This document shows, one piece after another, positions 42,578 to 52,547 of a stretch of 64,000 nt of DNA (positions within the stretch are counted from its first letter, which is position 1; each line of letters starts with the position of its first letter). The notes beneath the pieces were generated by a model, which was given only the letters and a program-made list of their open reading frames with translations, searched no databases and was not told the origin of the DNA. The stretch is from Mycolicibacterium porcinum. GTDB taxonomy: Bacteria > Actinomycetota > Actinomycetes > Mycobacteriales > Mycobacteriaceae. The stretch lies in contig MVIG01000018.1 of assembly GCA_002086835.1 (NCBI GenBank), positions 1 to 64,000 on the forward strand, given 5' to 3'. The position numbers were made by a program, and so were the translations under genes.

Positions 42578-43960
42578 TCACCTGGTCCGCCGCCGGGCAG
42601 CAGCCACCGCCACCGCCGCCACCATCAACGCAAGACACGCCGCGGTGACGGTGAAGACGATCCTGCGCGCCCGCACATTACCCGCATCAGGTTGCGGCGG
42701 CCCGCTGATCGGTGAAGCGGCGGTGACGTCGCGCTCGGCGGTCCCGGGTGTGAGCTGGTAAGTCAGCGCTGCGACGGGGTCCACGACTCCATAACCCGTG
42801 GCCTGGTTGGGTCCATTCCCCGGGGTGCGGGCGGTGCGTTGGACCAGATCCTTGACCTCACCAGCGGTCAGCGCGGGGTAGCGAGAGCGGATCAACGCCA
42901 CCACACCCGAGACGAACGGTGCCGCGAAGCTGGTGCCGTTCAACGGGGCCAGGCCCTGCTGGCCGAGTTGTGCGTTGCTCAGGCCGGGTCCGCCGGCATC
43001 CAACGAGGTGACCCGCTCGCCGGGGGCGGCCACCGCCAACCACGGCCCATGCAGGCTGAAGTCGGCCGGGGTGGCCGAGGTGGTCACGGCTCCGACGGTC
43101 AGCACGTAGTCGGAGAACCAGGCCGGGCTGGCTATGGTGCTGACGCTGTTCCAGCCGGTGTGCAAGGGCTGGTTCGGATCGTCCATGTTGTTCTGCGCAC
43201 TGCACATGCTCTGGGAGTTGAAGTTGCCCGCGGCCGCCACCACCACGACGTTCCGTTCGTACGCGTAGCGCACCGCACGCCCGAGCTCCCGGTCGTCCAT
43301 ACCTGCGGCCACCGGGGCGCACGCCACCTCGGAAAGGTTGATCACCGTGGCGCCGAGGTCGACCGCCCGGGCGATCGCCAGTGCCAGCGTGCGCGTGTTG
43401 CCGTAGCCGACCGATGTCGCGTTGGGGTCGTCGTTCTGGCCGCTGCTGGTGCCCGCGACGCTGTAGGCCCCGCTGTTCTGCCGGATCGACAGGATCGTCG
43501 CCTCGGGCGCGACCCCGGCGAAGCTGTCGCCGTCGGCCGGCGCCGCACCGATGATGCCGGCGACCAGGGTGCCGTGTGCATCGCAATCGACCAGTCCGTC
43601 GGTGTTCGACACGTAGTCGCCGCCCGGCTCGAGCGCGGGCAGTCGCGGATGACGGTTGACGCCGGTGTCGATCACCGCCACCTTCTGCCCCGCGCCGCGC
43701 GAAAAGCGCCAGGCCTTGCGGTATTCGAGCATGGCCTCGGCGCTGGTCTGCTTGGTGAAGTCGGTACCGGGCAGCACGCCGGTGGGGACGCCGCAGATCG
43801 ACTTCTGCTCGGTGGGTTGCGTCGGCGCGACGGGCCCGGTCGGCGGCGGACCGGGTTCGACGACGGGTGGGGTGACCGCACCGGCCGGGGGCGCGCCGAA
43901 GCCGGCCAGCACCACCGTGAGAACGACGGACACCACAGCCGTGCACCGCCGGGCGGTCAT
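42578..43960 (-). CDS. mycP: MycP, membrane-anchored mycosin protease
   Basis: A 460-residue subtilisin-like serine protease with a signal peptide (about 1-28, ending GAPPAGA), a short Pro-rich propeptide-like region, and the catalytic triad in VAVIDTGVNRHPRL (Asp), DCDAHGTLVAGIIGA (His) and LNGTSFAAPFVSGVVAL (Ser). A C-terminal transmembrane helix (IVFTVTAACLALMVAAVAVA) and a basic cytoplasmic end follow. MycP caps the periplasmic face of ESX complexes and stabilises them. The ATG at 43960 overlaps the eccD stop (ATGA). Confidence 0.96.
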   Translation of the reverse strand: MTARRCTAVVSVVLTVVLAGFGAPPAGAVTPPVVEPGPPPTGPVAPTQPTEQKSICGVPTGVLPGTDFTKQTSAEAMLEYRKAWRFSRGAGQKVAVIDTGVNRHPRLPALEPGGDYVSNTDGLVDCDAHGTLVAGIIGAAPADGDSFAGVAPEATILSIRQNSGAYSVAGTSSGQNDDPNATSVGYGNTRTLALAIARAVDLGATVINLSEVACAPVAAGMDDRELGRAVRYAYERNVVVVAAAGNFNSQSMCSAQNNMDDPNQPLHTGWNSVSTIASPAWFSDYVLTVGAVTTSATPADFSLHGPWLAVAAPGERVTSLDAGGPGLSNAQLGQQGLAPLNGTSFAAPFVSGVVALIRSRYPALTAGEVKDLVQRTARTPGNGPNQATGYGVVDPVAALTYQLTPGTAERDVTAASPISGPPQPDAGNVRARRIVFTVTAACLALMVAAVAVAAARRRTR

Positions 43961-45393
43961 CAGCCGCCCAGCCGTTCGTACAGTCCGAGGGGCCACAGGG
44001 CCAGCGGTATCACCGCCGCCACGGCCAGATACTCCAGGTAGCCGGCAGCCGACCGGATCCGGCGAAGGTACGGGGCCGCGACTCCGCCGACGGCCAGCGC
44101 CGCGAGCACGACGACCCCGGTGAGCTGCAGCGGCCACGCCCCGGTCTGGGCCTGCACGCACACGGCCAGCACGAGCGCACCCGCTGGTACTGCAAGCCCG
44201 GCACGTTCCGGCCAGGTCGCCGCCCGGCGGCTGTTCAGGGCCAGCACCGCACCACAGCCGACGGCGAAAGCGAAGGCCGCCCAGCCTGTGTCGAGCCGCA
44301 TCACCACGGCGGCGCCGACCAGCGCGGTCGTCGCCGCACCGGCCAGCAGTCCCGAGCGCGTCAGCACCGCGGCGTGCACCCGGTCCCACACCTGCTCCGC
44401 GCTCGGCATCGGGGTCCCGGGTTCTACCGTGGCGACCGACGCGGTGAAGGGATCGTCCCCGCGGGACGCGACCACGGACGCCACGGGGTACTGGTCCAGC
44501 TTCGCCGTCAGCACCGGCACTGCCAGGCACGCGAACACCGCGACCACGGCGGTCACGGTGGCCACCGCAAGGGCCGGTGCGCCCAGTGTCCGGGCCCCGA
44601 ACGCAGCGGTGCCGAAACCCAGCAGCACCGCGGCGGCGACATAGGTCCAATGGCCCGCGGCGATCACCCGGTGACAGATCACCGTGAGCCCCAACAATAT
44701 TGCGCACGCAGCGGCGAAACCGACGGCACCGTGCGGGGCCGCAGGCACCCAGCCCGCCGCGGTGCCGACGGCGATCACCGGCGGACCCGCCGCCGCGGCG
44801 ATGTCGGAGCGGCCCAGTACCCGGCGGACCAGCGCCGCACCGGCGACCAGGGTCACCAGCATCAGCGCCGCTGCCACCAGGACCACCGCCCGGTGCGCCG
44901 ACAACGCCGGCGCCAGCAGCAGGACCACCCACACCGCCGCGCACAGCCACAAGCCGGCGAAGGCCATCATCCGTGCCGCGGTGGCACTCCAGGCCGCATA
45001 CGACGCCCGGTTCAGCCGGGCCGCCGCATCCACCACGTCGTCGTACAACGCGGGCGGCGTGAGCGCCTGGCGAGCCGAAAGGCGCAGCAGCTCGCCGTTT
45101 TTCACCCCGGCCTCACGTAGCGTCCGGTCGGGCGGCAACACACCGGCCCCGGCCCGCTCTTCGCGACTGAGCTCCCAGAAGGTCCGCCGTTCGTCGCGGT
45201 CGGCCAGGTCGTCACTGCGTTCGTCGTCGCGGGACTTGATCAGCCGGGCCAGCTCGGGCAGGAATGCCGCGACCGGGACGTCGGCAGGCAGCGCGACATC
45301 CAGCTGGGTGCGGCCGCCAACCACCGACACGCGGATCGCCTCGGGTGCCGCCGACACCACGTGTACCGGGCGAAGCTCCTCGACCCCGGTCAC
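43960..45393 (-). CDS. eccD: EccD membrane channel component (paralogue 1)
   Basis: A 477-residue protein with an N-terminal ubiquitin-like domain (about 15-110; IRVSVVGGRTQLDVALPADV) and about 11 transmembrane helices, ending YLEYLAVAAVIPLALWPLGL. This is the standard EccD architecture; two EccD copies per protomer line the central membrane vestibule of ESX complexes. It overlaps eccC and mycP by 4 bases each, so the eccC-eccD-mycP-espI unit is tightly coupled. A second, clearly different EccD is encoded at 49513-50979. Confidence 0.92.
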   Translation of the reverse strand: MTGVEELRPVHVVSAAPEAIRVSVVGGRTQLDVALPADVPVAAFLPELARLIKSRDDERSDDLADRDERRTFWELSREERAGAGVLPPDRTLREAGVKNGELLRLSARQALTPPALYDDVVDAAARLNRASYAAWSATAARMMAFAGLWLCAAVWVVLLLAPALSAHRAVVLVAAALMLVTLVAGAALVRRVLGRSDIAAAAGPPVIAVGTAAGWVPAAPHGAVGFAAACAILLGLTVICHRVIAAGHWTYVAAAVLLGFGTAAFGARTLGAPALAVATVTAVVAVFACLAVPVLTAKLDQYPVASVVASRGDDPFTASVATVEPGTPMPSAEQVWDRVHAAVLTRSGLLAGAATTALVGAAVVMRLDTGWAAFAFAVGCGAVLALNSRRAATWPERAGLAVPAGALVLAVCVQAQTGAWPLQLTGVVVLAALAVGGVAAPYLRRIRSAAGYLEYLAVAAVIPLALWPLGLYERLGG

Positions 45394-48300
45394 AGGTCGG
45401 GCATCCTCGACAGTTGAACCACACCACTGCGGGTGGTCCGCGAGACCAGCATGCCGCGGCCGGGAGGCATCGCGCTGGCCTTGTATCCGCCGAACAGCCC
45501 GCCCTCGTCTCTGCTTCCGCTCATCACCAACCCGTTGCAGGACAGGTCTTTCAGACGTCCGACGATCGGATCCATCATCGCCCGTCCGGCTCCGCCGCTG
45601 CGCCGGGTGATGATGACGCGCAGTCCGATGTCACGGGCCTGCGGCAGATACTCGACCAGCGGGCCCAGCGGATGGCTCAGCGAACCACCGGGGATCAGGT
45701 CGTAGTCGTCGATCATCACGAAGAGGTCCGGCCCCGACCACCACGACCGTTCCTTGAGCTGCTGTTGAGTGATGTCGTTGGGTGGCAGCCGATCTTTGAG
45801 CGCGCCGGCCAGTGCGGTCATCAGATCCGTGCACGACTGTGGGGCCGTGGCGTAGCCGCCCAGGTATTCGTCGGGCACGACGCCCAGCATCGAGCGCCGG
45901 AAGTCGACCAGGATGATCTTGGCTTCCACCGGGGTGGCGTTCTCCATCACGCCTGCGGCGATGTTGCGCAGCAGACCGGTCTTTCCGCATTCGGTGTCTG
46001 CGAAGGCCACCAGATGCGGCTGCGAATCGAAATCCAGGATGACGGGGGCGAGCTCTTCCTCGTTGATGCCGATGGCGATTCGGGCCTTGCTGAGCTGGCC
46101 GGCATCGCGCGCGACCCGGACAACATCGTCGCGGTTCACGTCGTGCGGCAGCATCCGCACCTTCGGCGCCTCGCGGTCCTGGTAATGGGCGCGCACCGCC
46201 TCGACGGCCGCTGCCACCCCGGCGGGGAGATCCTCCACCCCGGAACTGGAATCCAGCCGCGGCAACCCGATCAGGATGTGCAGACGCTCTGAGTTGATAC
46301 CGCGACCGGGCCGGCCGATCGGGACCAGTTCGGCCGACCGGCGTGCCACCTCGCTGTCGATCGGGTCACCGAGGCGCAGCTCGATACGGGTGCCGAGCAT
46401 GTCCTTGACCGCAGGCCGGATCTCCATCCACCGCGATGCGGTGATCGCTACGTGCACGCCATAGGACAGGCCCTGGATGGCCAGCGATTGGATCACCGGG
46501 TCGAGCTGCTCGAAGTCGCTCTTGATCGATGCCCAGCCATCGACGACCAGCACCACGTCGCCGAAGTTGTCCTGGCTCAACGGATCCTGCGCGGCCTCCG
46601 CCGGAGGTAGCGCGGCCAGACGGGCCTTGCGCTGGCGGAAGTCGCGCATCGATTCGATGCCGAGTTCGCGGAACAGCTGCTCGCGGCTGCGCAGCACCCC
46701 GGCCACCTCGGCCACGGTGCGCCGGATGGCGTCGGCGTCCATCCGGCCTGCCACCCCGCCGACGTGCGGCAACTTCGCGAGGCTGGTCAGCGTGCCACCA
46801 CCGAAGTCCAGACAGTAGAACTGCAGCTGCTCGGGAGTATGGGTGGCGGCCGCGGACATGATCAGCGTGCGCAGCGTGGTCGACTTGCCCGACTGCGGAC
46901 CACCCACCACCGCGACGTTGCCCTGGGCACCGGACAGGTCGACCATGAGTACGTCGCGGCGCTGGTCGTAGGGCCGGTCCACCACGCCCATCGGCATCCA
47001 CAACCGGCCGTTCAGGTTCTGCGGGGACGACCAATCCGATTCGGGCAGCAGCTCGTTCACGGCGGGGCTGTCATCGAGCGGCGGCAGCCACACCTCGTGG
47101 GCGGGCCTGCCGTGGCCGCGGAGCCGGCTGACCACCATGTCGAGCAGCGTCGTCTTGGTCGGCCCTGAGCTGGCCCGCTCCGGCTCGGTCTCCGGCACGT
47201 CGTGCGGCAGCGGCACGCGCTCTGGCACCGGATCCTTCTTGACCGGCGTGGCGGTGAACAGCTTCGGGGCCAGTGCCCCCAATTGGGTCACCCGCCCGGT
47301 GCGCGCCGAGATCCGGGGTTTGACGTAGTCGCCCGAGACATAGCAGGCATTGAACCGGATCGGCTCGGAGGCATCGCATTTCAGGAACGCCGACCCGGGG
47401 ACGCTGGGCAGGTGATAGGCGTCGGGCACGCCGAGCACGCTGCGCGACTCGCCCGCGGAGAACGTCTTGAGACCGATCCGGTAGGACAGGTGCGAGTCCA
47501 GGCCGCGCAGCTTGCCTTCCTCCAGGCGCTGCGAGGCCAGCAGCAGGTGCATGTGCAGCGAGCGGCCCAGCCGGCCGATCATCACGAATAGCTCGGCGAA
47601 ATCCGGTTTCTGGGACAGCAATTCGGAGAACTCGTCGACCACGACGAACAGGGCGGGCAGCGGTTCGAGGTCGGCCCCCGCCGCGCGGGCCCGCTCGTAC
47701 TCGGTGACGTTCGGGAAGTTACCGGCGGCCCGCAGCAGCTCCTGACGGCGGTTCATCTCACCGGACAGCGCGTCACGCATGCGGTCCACCATGGTGAGCT
47801 CGTCTTCGAGGTTGGTGATGATGGCCGCGATGTGGGCGATGCCGTCCAGACCGAGGAACGTGGCGCCGCCTTTGAAGTCGACGAGCACCAGGTTGAGCTG
47901 TTCGGGTGAGTGCGACGTGATCATCGACAGCACCAGGGTGCGCAGGAATTCCGACTTGCCCGAGCCGGTGGCGCCGATACACAGCCCGTGCGGGCCCATG
48001 CCGCCCTCGGCCGCCTCCTTGATGTCGAGTTCGAGGGGCTGACCGTTCGGGGTGATGCCGATCGGCACCCGCAGCCGCTCCCGCGGCGAGCGCTGCCGCC
48101 ACACCTGTTCAGGCACGATACCTGCCGCGTCGGGAATCTTCAGCAGTGCCATCAGGCCGGGATCGACTGCCCGCGAATCGGCTTCCAGGCTGACGATGTG
48201 CGCGGCGTTCGCCGGACGGTAGCGGCCGATCCGCCGGGCCGTGGTCTCGGCCTCGGGAATGGTGATCGTGTCCGGGGTCGCGAACCGCTCGACACCCACC

Positions 48301-49427
48301 GCGGTGCGGGCGGCGACGTCGTCACCGTCGAGGACCAGTTGCAGGCTGCGACGGGCCGAGGCGCCGGCACGCAGGCCGTTGAGGTCCAGCAGCGTCACGC
48401 TGTCCAGCCCGGCGTCGGTGATCAGCTGCTCGTCGCCGGTGACGAATCCGTCATCGAGCACGACCACGAGTTGTTTCAGACCCTGTGTGGGCTGCGCGTT
48501 GCGGGTGAACCGGCCGCGTTCGGCCAGCTCGGCGGACATCGCGGTCTCCATCAGCTCGAGCGTGGGGAACAGCAACCGCATCGAACCAAGGCCGTCACGG
48601 GTCGACGAATGCTGCGCGTGCGGCAGCCATTTGACCCAGCTCCAGTTCTCCCCGTCCGGGTTGGCGGTGACGATCGCCACCTGCACGTGGTCAGGGCCGT
48701 GAAAAGTGCACAGCTCCAACACCATCGACCGCACCAGCTGCTGGGCGAGCTTGCGCTCCCCCTCGAAGGTGATGGTGGGAAACGCCCGCAAGGACACCGC
48801 GGTCGGCAGCGCGTGCACCACGGAATGGGTCTTGACGAACCGGCGCAGCGCCACCGTCGACACCGGTTCCAGGTCCTCGGGTGGGCCGGTCTCGGGCGCC
48901 ATCAACCGCGTCGCCAGCCGGTGGGTCCCGATCCCGACCCTGATGTGGCAGTAGTCCGCATCGCTGGGCCGCCGCTCCCACATCCGCCTGGTGCCCACCA
49001 CATCGCTCAGCGCCCGCGGATCGGGATGGCTCCATTCCAGCGCCGTGCGTTGTTCGGCACCGGTGGTGTCGGCTTCCTCGCGAAGATTGGCCAGATAGCT
49101 GAAGTAGTCCTTGCGTTCCTCGTTGAGCTCGGCGGCGGCTTTGCCGTTCCGGTTTCCGCCGCCCATGAACATGCCGACCATCGACATGATCATCATCATC
49201 GGAAACAGCAGGAACATCGGGCTTCTGGCCATGTCCCGGCCACCGACCGTGACCATCAGCGCGATCATGCCGATCACCGCGACCAGCATCACGAACGGCA
49301 TGAGCCGCATCATCAGGTTGCCCGGGATCGCCCGCGGCACCTCGGGCGGTGGGGCCAGGTTGACCTCGCCTCCAGGCATCCGCGGCGGCGCCACCCGTAG
49401 GCGGCGGACGAACCCCTGCGTACTCAA
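45390..49427 (-). CDS. eccC: EccC, FtsK/SpoIIIE-type secretion ATPase
   Basis: A 1345-residue protein in a single, unsplit gene. Two transmembrane helices lie near residues 39-60 and 70-88, followed by a DUF/stalk region. Three FtsK-like ATPase domains follow: Walker A CIGATGSGKSEFLRTL near 488 with Walker B LPALFVVVDEFSELL; GGPQSGKSTTLRTL near 843 with VVLVVDGWASI; and FADTECGKTGLLRNI near 1146 with LFVMIDDYDLI. It drives translocation and recognises substrate signals. The TTG at 49427 (MSTQGFVRRLRVAPPRMPGG) is the start, because this N-terminus is the family's conserved one; the frame continues uselessly to 50336. Confidence 0.97.
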   Translation of the reverse strand: MSTQGFVRRLRVAPPRMPGGEVNLAPPPEVPRAIPGNLMMRLMPFVMLVAVIGMIALMVTVGGRDMARSPMFLLFPMMMIMSMVGMFMGGGNRNGKAAAELNEERKDYFSYLANLREEADTTGAEQRTALEWSHPDPRALSDVVGTRRMWERRPSDADYCHIRVGIGTHRLATRLMAPETGPPEDLEPVSTVALRRFVKTHSVVHALPTAVSLRAFPTITFEGERKLAQQLVRSMVLELCTFHGPDHVQVAIVTANPDGENWSWVKWLPHAQHSSTRDGLGSMRLLFPTLELMETAMSAELAERGRFTRNAQPTQGLKQLVVVLDDGFVTGDEQLITDAGLDSVTLLDLNGLRAGASARRSLQLVLDGDDVAARTAVGVERFATPDTITIPEAETTARRIGRYRPANAAHIVSLEADSRAVDPGLMALLKIPDAAGIVPEQVWRQRSPRERLRVPIGITPNGQPLELDIKEAAEGGMGPHGLCIGATGSGKSEFLRTLVLSMITSHSPEQLNLVLVDFKGGATFLGLDGIAHIAAIITNLEDELTMVDRMRDALSGEMNRRQELLRAAGNFPNVTEYERARAAGADLEPLPALFVVVDEFSELLSQKPDFAELFVMIGRLGRSLHMHLLLASQRLEEGKLRGLDSHLSYRIGLKTFSAGESRSVLGVPDAYHLPSVPGSAFLKCDASEPIRFNACYVSGDYVKPRISARTGRVTQLGALAPKLFTATPVKKDPVPERVPLPHDVPETEPERASSGPTKTTLLDMVVSRLRGHGRPAHEVWLPPLDDSPAVNELLPESDWSSPQNLNGRLWMPMGVVDRPYDQRRDVLMVDLSGAQGNVAVVGGPQSGKSTTLRTLIMSAAATHTPEQLQFYCLDFGGGTLTSLAKLPHVGGVAGRMDADAIRRTVAEVAGVLRSREQLFRELGIESMRDFRQRKARLAALPPAEAAQDPLSQDNFGDVVLVVDGWASIKSDFEQLDPVIQSLAIQGLSYGVHVAITASRWMEIRPAVKDMLGTRIELRLGDPIDSEVARRSAELVPIGRPGRGINSERLHILIGLPRLDSSSGVEDLPAGVAAAVEAVRAHYQDREAPKVRMLPHDVNRDDVVRVARDAGQLSKARIAIGINEEELAPVILDFDSQPHLVAFADTECGKTGLLRNIAAGVMENATPVEAKIILVDFRRSMLGVVPDEYLGGYATAPQSCTDLMTALAGALKDRLPPNDITQQQLKERSWWSGPDLFVMIDDYDLIPGGSLSHPLGPLVEYLPQARDIGLRVIITRRSGGAGRAMMDPIVGRLKDLSCNGLVMSGSRDEGGLFGGYKASAMPPGRGMLVSRTTRSGVVQLSRMPDL

Positions 49428-49512
49428 CCTTCCCTCCCCGGAAGCTGCTGGAGCCGGATGCTGGGTATTGTTCGTGTCGAGCAATCCCATTGCGCAGGAG
49501 GCCGACTGGATT

Positions 49513-50979
49513 GTGACCCTACTTGAGCCAGAGCTCGAGGCGGAAGCCGAACCCGAGCTGAGCCGATTGACCCTGGTGGTCGGCGAACTGAACATCGACG
49601 TCGGGCTGCCTGCACACGTCAGCATCGCCCAATACATTCCCGATGTCATCGATATCGCGAATGAACAGATCACGAACCAGGACGCGATCGTCGAGTTCGA
49701 CGCCGCCGACGGGCGGTGGACGCTGGCCCCGCTCGGCGGCGCGCCGATCGAACCGCACCTGTCCCTCGGCGAGGCCGGGGTCCACGACGGCGACCTGTTG
49801 ATGATCTGCGCGGTGGGCCAGCCGGTCAGCCCGCTGCTGTTCGACGACGTCGACGACACCCACGCCGCAGCGGCAGGCACCGTCCGCAGTTGGCTCGCGG
49901 ACAAGGCGAACGCGCTGGCCGGGTTCGGTGTCACCGCGGCCGCCGCGGTCACGCTGGCCGGCGTCGTCGCACGCTGGACCGCCCAGCCCGCCGTCCCCGC
50001 GGCGGTGCTGGCCCTCGGCGTGACGGGAATGGTGCTGGCCTGCCTGGTGGCGCACCGGCCCGCAGCCGCCGCGGCGCCGGCGTGGATCACCGCGGTGTCG
50101 ACCCCGCTGGTGTTCGCGGGCTCGCTGTACCTGGTGCCCGGCGGTTCCGGCGCGACATCGCTGCCGATGGCGTTCGCCCTGACCGCTTTCGGTGCGCTCC
50201 TGGTACTCCTCGTCTCGGGCAGCGGGTCTGCCGTGTACACCGCGATCATCACGGCGTGCGCTTTCGGCGGCGTCAGTTCGACGGCGATGTTGCTGTGGCA
50301 GGCGCCCATCCGCGCCGTGGGCGCTTTGCTCGCCACAGTCGCCGTTATCGTCGTCTACCTCGCGCCGCGGGTGACCATCGGGCTGTCGAAGCTCCCGATC
50401 CCACGGGTGCCGACGGCCGGTGAACCGCTCGACGACATCGAGACCCAGGGCGGCCCAACTGTCGAGGGCGTCAACGCGATCGGCAAGCAGATCATCCCCA
50501 CCGAGGAAGACCTGATCAGCCGCGTCCGCCGGGCCAATCAACACCTCACCGGGATTCTCGTCGCGGCCGCCCTCGCGGCCCTGGTCGGCTGTTACCTGGC
50601 CGTGGATGTCAGCGACGGGTTCTATTGGCAGGGCACCGTTTTCGCCGTCATGGTGGCGACGGTGCTGTGCCTGCGCGGTCGCGGCCACCATGACCTGGTG
50701 CAATCGGCCACGCTCATCGGCAGCGGACTGACCATCGCTGTCGCCGTGGTCCTCAAGACCGCGCTGAACGTCGAGGGCTGGCAGGCCCGTGCTGTGGTCG
50801 TGCTGCTCGCCCTGATGGCGCTGATCCTGGCCTGCGGGCTGGTCGCACCGCTGCGCGAGTTCTCCCCGGTGGCGCGGCGCCAGGTCGAGATACTCGAATA
50901 CATCGCGGTGGGATCGCTTTTCCCGCTGTGCTTCTGGATCGTCCGGGTCTACGCGTTCTTCCGCGAGATGCGCCTCTGA
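49513..50979 (+). CDS. eccD: EccD membrane channel component (paralogue 2)
   Basis: A 488-residue protein with a ubiquitin-like domain (about 12-100; SRLTLVVGELNIDVGLPAHV) and about 11 transmembrane helices. The cytosolic linker has TEEDLISRVRRANQHLTGIL, and the end ILEYIAVGSLFPLCFWIVRV is equivalent to the EccD end. It starts GTG at 49513 after CAGGAG, 85 bases from the divergent eccC start. It ends exactly where the convergent eccB frame ends (50979/50980). Having two EccD genes in one locus is unusual. Confidence 0.9.
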   Translation: MTLLEPELEAEAEPELSRLTLVVGELNIDVGLPAHVSIAQYIPDVIDIANEQITNQDAIVEFDAADGRWTLAPLGGAPIEPHLSLGEAGVHDGDLLMICAVGQPVSPLLFDDVDDTHAAAAGTVRSWLADKANALAGFGVTAAAAVTLAGVVARWTAQPAVPAAVLALGVTGMVLACLVAHRPAAAAAPAWITAVSTPLVFAGSLYLVPGGSGATSLPMAFALTAFGALLVLLVSGSGSAVYTAIITACAFGGVSSTAMLLWQAPIRAVGALLATVAVIVVYLAPRVTIGLSKLPIPRVPTAGEPLDDIETQGGPTVEGVNAIGKQIIPTEEDLISRVRRANQHLTGILVAAALAALVGCYLAVDVSDGFYWQGTVFAVMVATVLCLRGRGHHDLVQSATLIGSGLTIAVAVVLKTALNVEGWQARAVVVLLALMALILACGLVAPLREFSPVARRQVEILEYIAVGSLFPLCFWIVRVYAFFREMRL

Positions 50980-52485
50980 CTACGGCTTACCCGTCGACAC
51001 CTTGCTGCTGTCGGGGTCGGCCGCCATCCCGTCATGGGCGACCAGCGCCGCCTCCTGGGACAGTTCCGGTCCGGCCGGCAACAGCGATAGCACCGCCCAC
51101 GGCGCCCACTGCGGGGCGTTGACCGGGCCGTCGGGAACCTTGACGCCGGCGACCCCGAGCACCTCGGCCGTCGGAAAATCCTTGATGTGGTAGCGCACTC
51201 CGGTGTCGGACACGTAGAATAGCTGCCCCGTCGCGCGGCTGTCCGGATCGTTGCCGGTGGCCTGCACGTACTCCCCGGCGCCCGGGGTGAGGTACACCGA
51301 GTCGGCACCGGCACCGGCGCCGTCGGCGCTCGCCAGCCGGACCGTCTGGGCTCCCTCGGCGGTGGGCAGCCGGTGCCCCACCAGCAGCCGCACGTTCGCG
51401 CGGGCGTCGGTGTTGGACCGCTGCCAGCCCATACACACCACGCGATCCGGGTTGGGCGGCACCATGCGGGGCGATTGCAGGGGGTAATGGTCGGTCGCCA
51501 ACCGGTGCACGGTCGGCACCTCGGCGAGCGTCGCGGGGGCGATCTCGTCGGCCTGCCCGGTGGCCACCTCGCCGGACGCGCCGTAGCGGATGATGTCTGC
51601 GGTGGCCTGCGATACCGGCTGCAGGCCCTCGCGCAACACGACGTAGAGCTGTTCGCCCCGGGAGTCGACGGACTTCACGATGGCGCCCACCGGATGCTCC
51701 GGCCCGAGCGGTCCCGGCTCCCCCGAACCCTGGATGGCCACCGGGGTGATCGGGTCGACCAGCGGGAAGGTGTTGAGCACCGACAGTGACATGGGCCGGG
51801 TGGCCGCGCCCTGGAGGTGAAGGCCGTTGACCAGAACCGGATCCGACATGTCGATCGGGGCCCGCACACCGCCATAGATGAGATAGGTGGTGCCGCCGGA
51901 TTCGGTGAGGATCGCCTCGTCGGACTCGGCGGGGCGGATGCCGCCGTCGAGCACCGGGTCGTTGGCCAGCACCGTGGTCTGCAGGCTGGACGTGCCGGTG
52001 GTTTCGGTGACGGCCGGTGTCAGCAGGTTGTCGCACACGGTCCACGACGACATCGCCAGGTCGTCGCCGCGGTTGATGCTCGTGGGCGCGCCGACGATGC
52101 CGACCATCGGACCGCGCGGTACGGCGTCGAGGAACTTGTCGTCGACCTGCTTGGGACTGTCGTTCTTGCCGACGATCAGCCGCGCCGAGGCCAGGTTCAG
52201 CACGGGATGGATCTGCTCGCCGATGCGCACGAACGGCGCACCGCTGGACTTGCTCAGCACGATCTGCGCATCACCGAGATTGGGTGTGGGCTTGAAGAAC
52301 GCCATCACCGCCGAGGCCCCGGCGATCAGGACGGCGATCACCACTCCCACGATCAGGGCCCGCATCTGGCCGCGCATCGGGTCGTGGATCATCCGCGAAT
52401 CGCCCCGGATGAGTGCGTGCTCAAGGCGGCGGATCAGGAAACGGTAGCCGTTCACCTGTGCGCGAGTGGTAACTTGCGCTGGCAT
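50980..52485 (-). CDS. eccB: EccB, ESX membrane complex component
   Basis: A 501-residue protein with the conserved N-terminus (TRAQVNGYRFLIRRLEHALI), one transmembrane helix (about residues 42-65, MRALIVGVVIAVLIAGASAV) and a large periplasmic domain with the EccB motifs (VLNLASARLIVG, VPRGPMVGIVGAP, YLIYGGVRAPID). It links the channel to MycP in the periplasm. The gene is convergent with eccD paralogue 2 with no intergenic base, and divergent from eccE. Confidence 0.96.
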   Translation of the reverse strand: MPAQVTTRAQVNGYRFLIRRLEHALIRGDSRMIHDPMRGQMRALIVGVVIAVLIAGASAVMAFFKPTPNLGDAQIVLSKSSGAPFVRIGEQIHPVLNLASARLIVGKNDSPKQVDDKFLDAVPRGPMVGIVGAPTSINRGDDLAMSSWTVCDNLLTPAVTETTGTSSLQTTVLANDPVLDGGIRPAESDEAILTESGGTTYLIYGGVRAPIDMSDPVLVNGLHLQGAATRPMSLSVLNTFPLVDPITPVAIQGSGEPGPLGPEHPVGAIVKSVDSRGEQLYVVLREGLQPVSQATADIIRYGASGEVATGQADEIAPATLAEVPTVHRLATDHYPLQSPRMVPPNPDRVVCMGWQRSNTDARANVRLLVGHRLPTAEGAQTVRLASADGAGAGADSVYLTPGAGEYVQATGNDPDSRATGQLFYVSDTGVRYHIKDFPTAEVLGVAGVKVPDGPVNAPQWAPWAVLSLLPAGPELSQEAALVAHDGMAADPDSSKVSTGKP

Positions 52486-52547
52486 GCGTAGTGTTTAGCA
52501 CGTCCGCACCACCTCGACATGACGTCCGAGCGCCTACTCGAAAAGCG

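Noticed and set aside
43961-44950. Upstream extension of the mycP frame
   Set aside because: It is an alternate frame within eccD. MycP has a proper signal peptide starting at 43960.
49428-50336. Upstream extension of eccC
   Set aside because: This frame is antisense to the second eccD and lacks EccC character. The conserved EccC N-terminus begins at the TTG at 49427.
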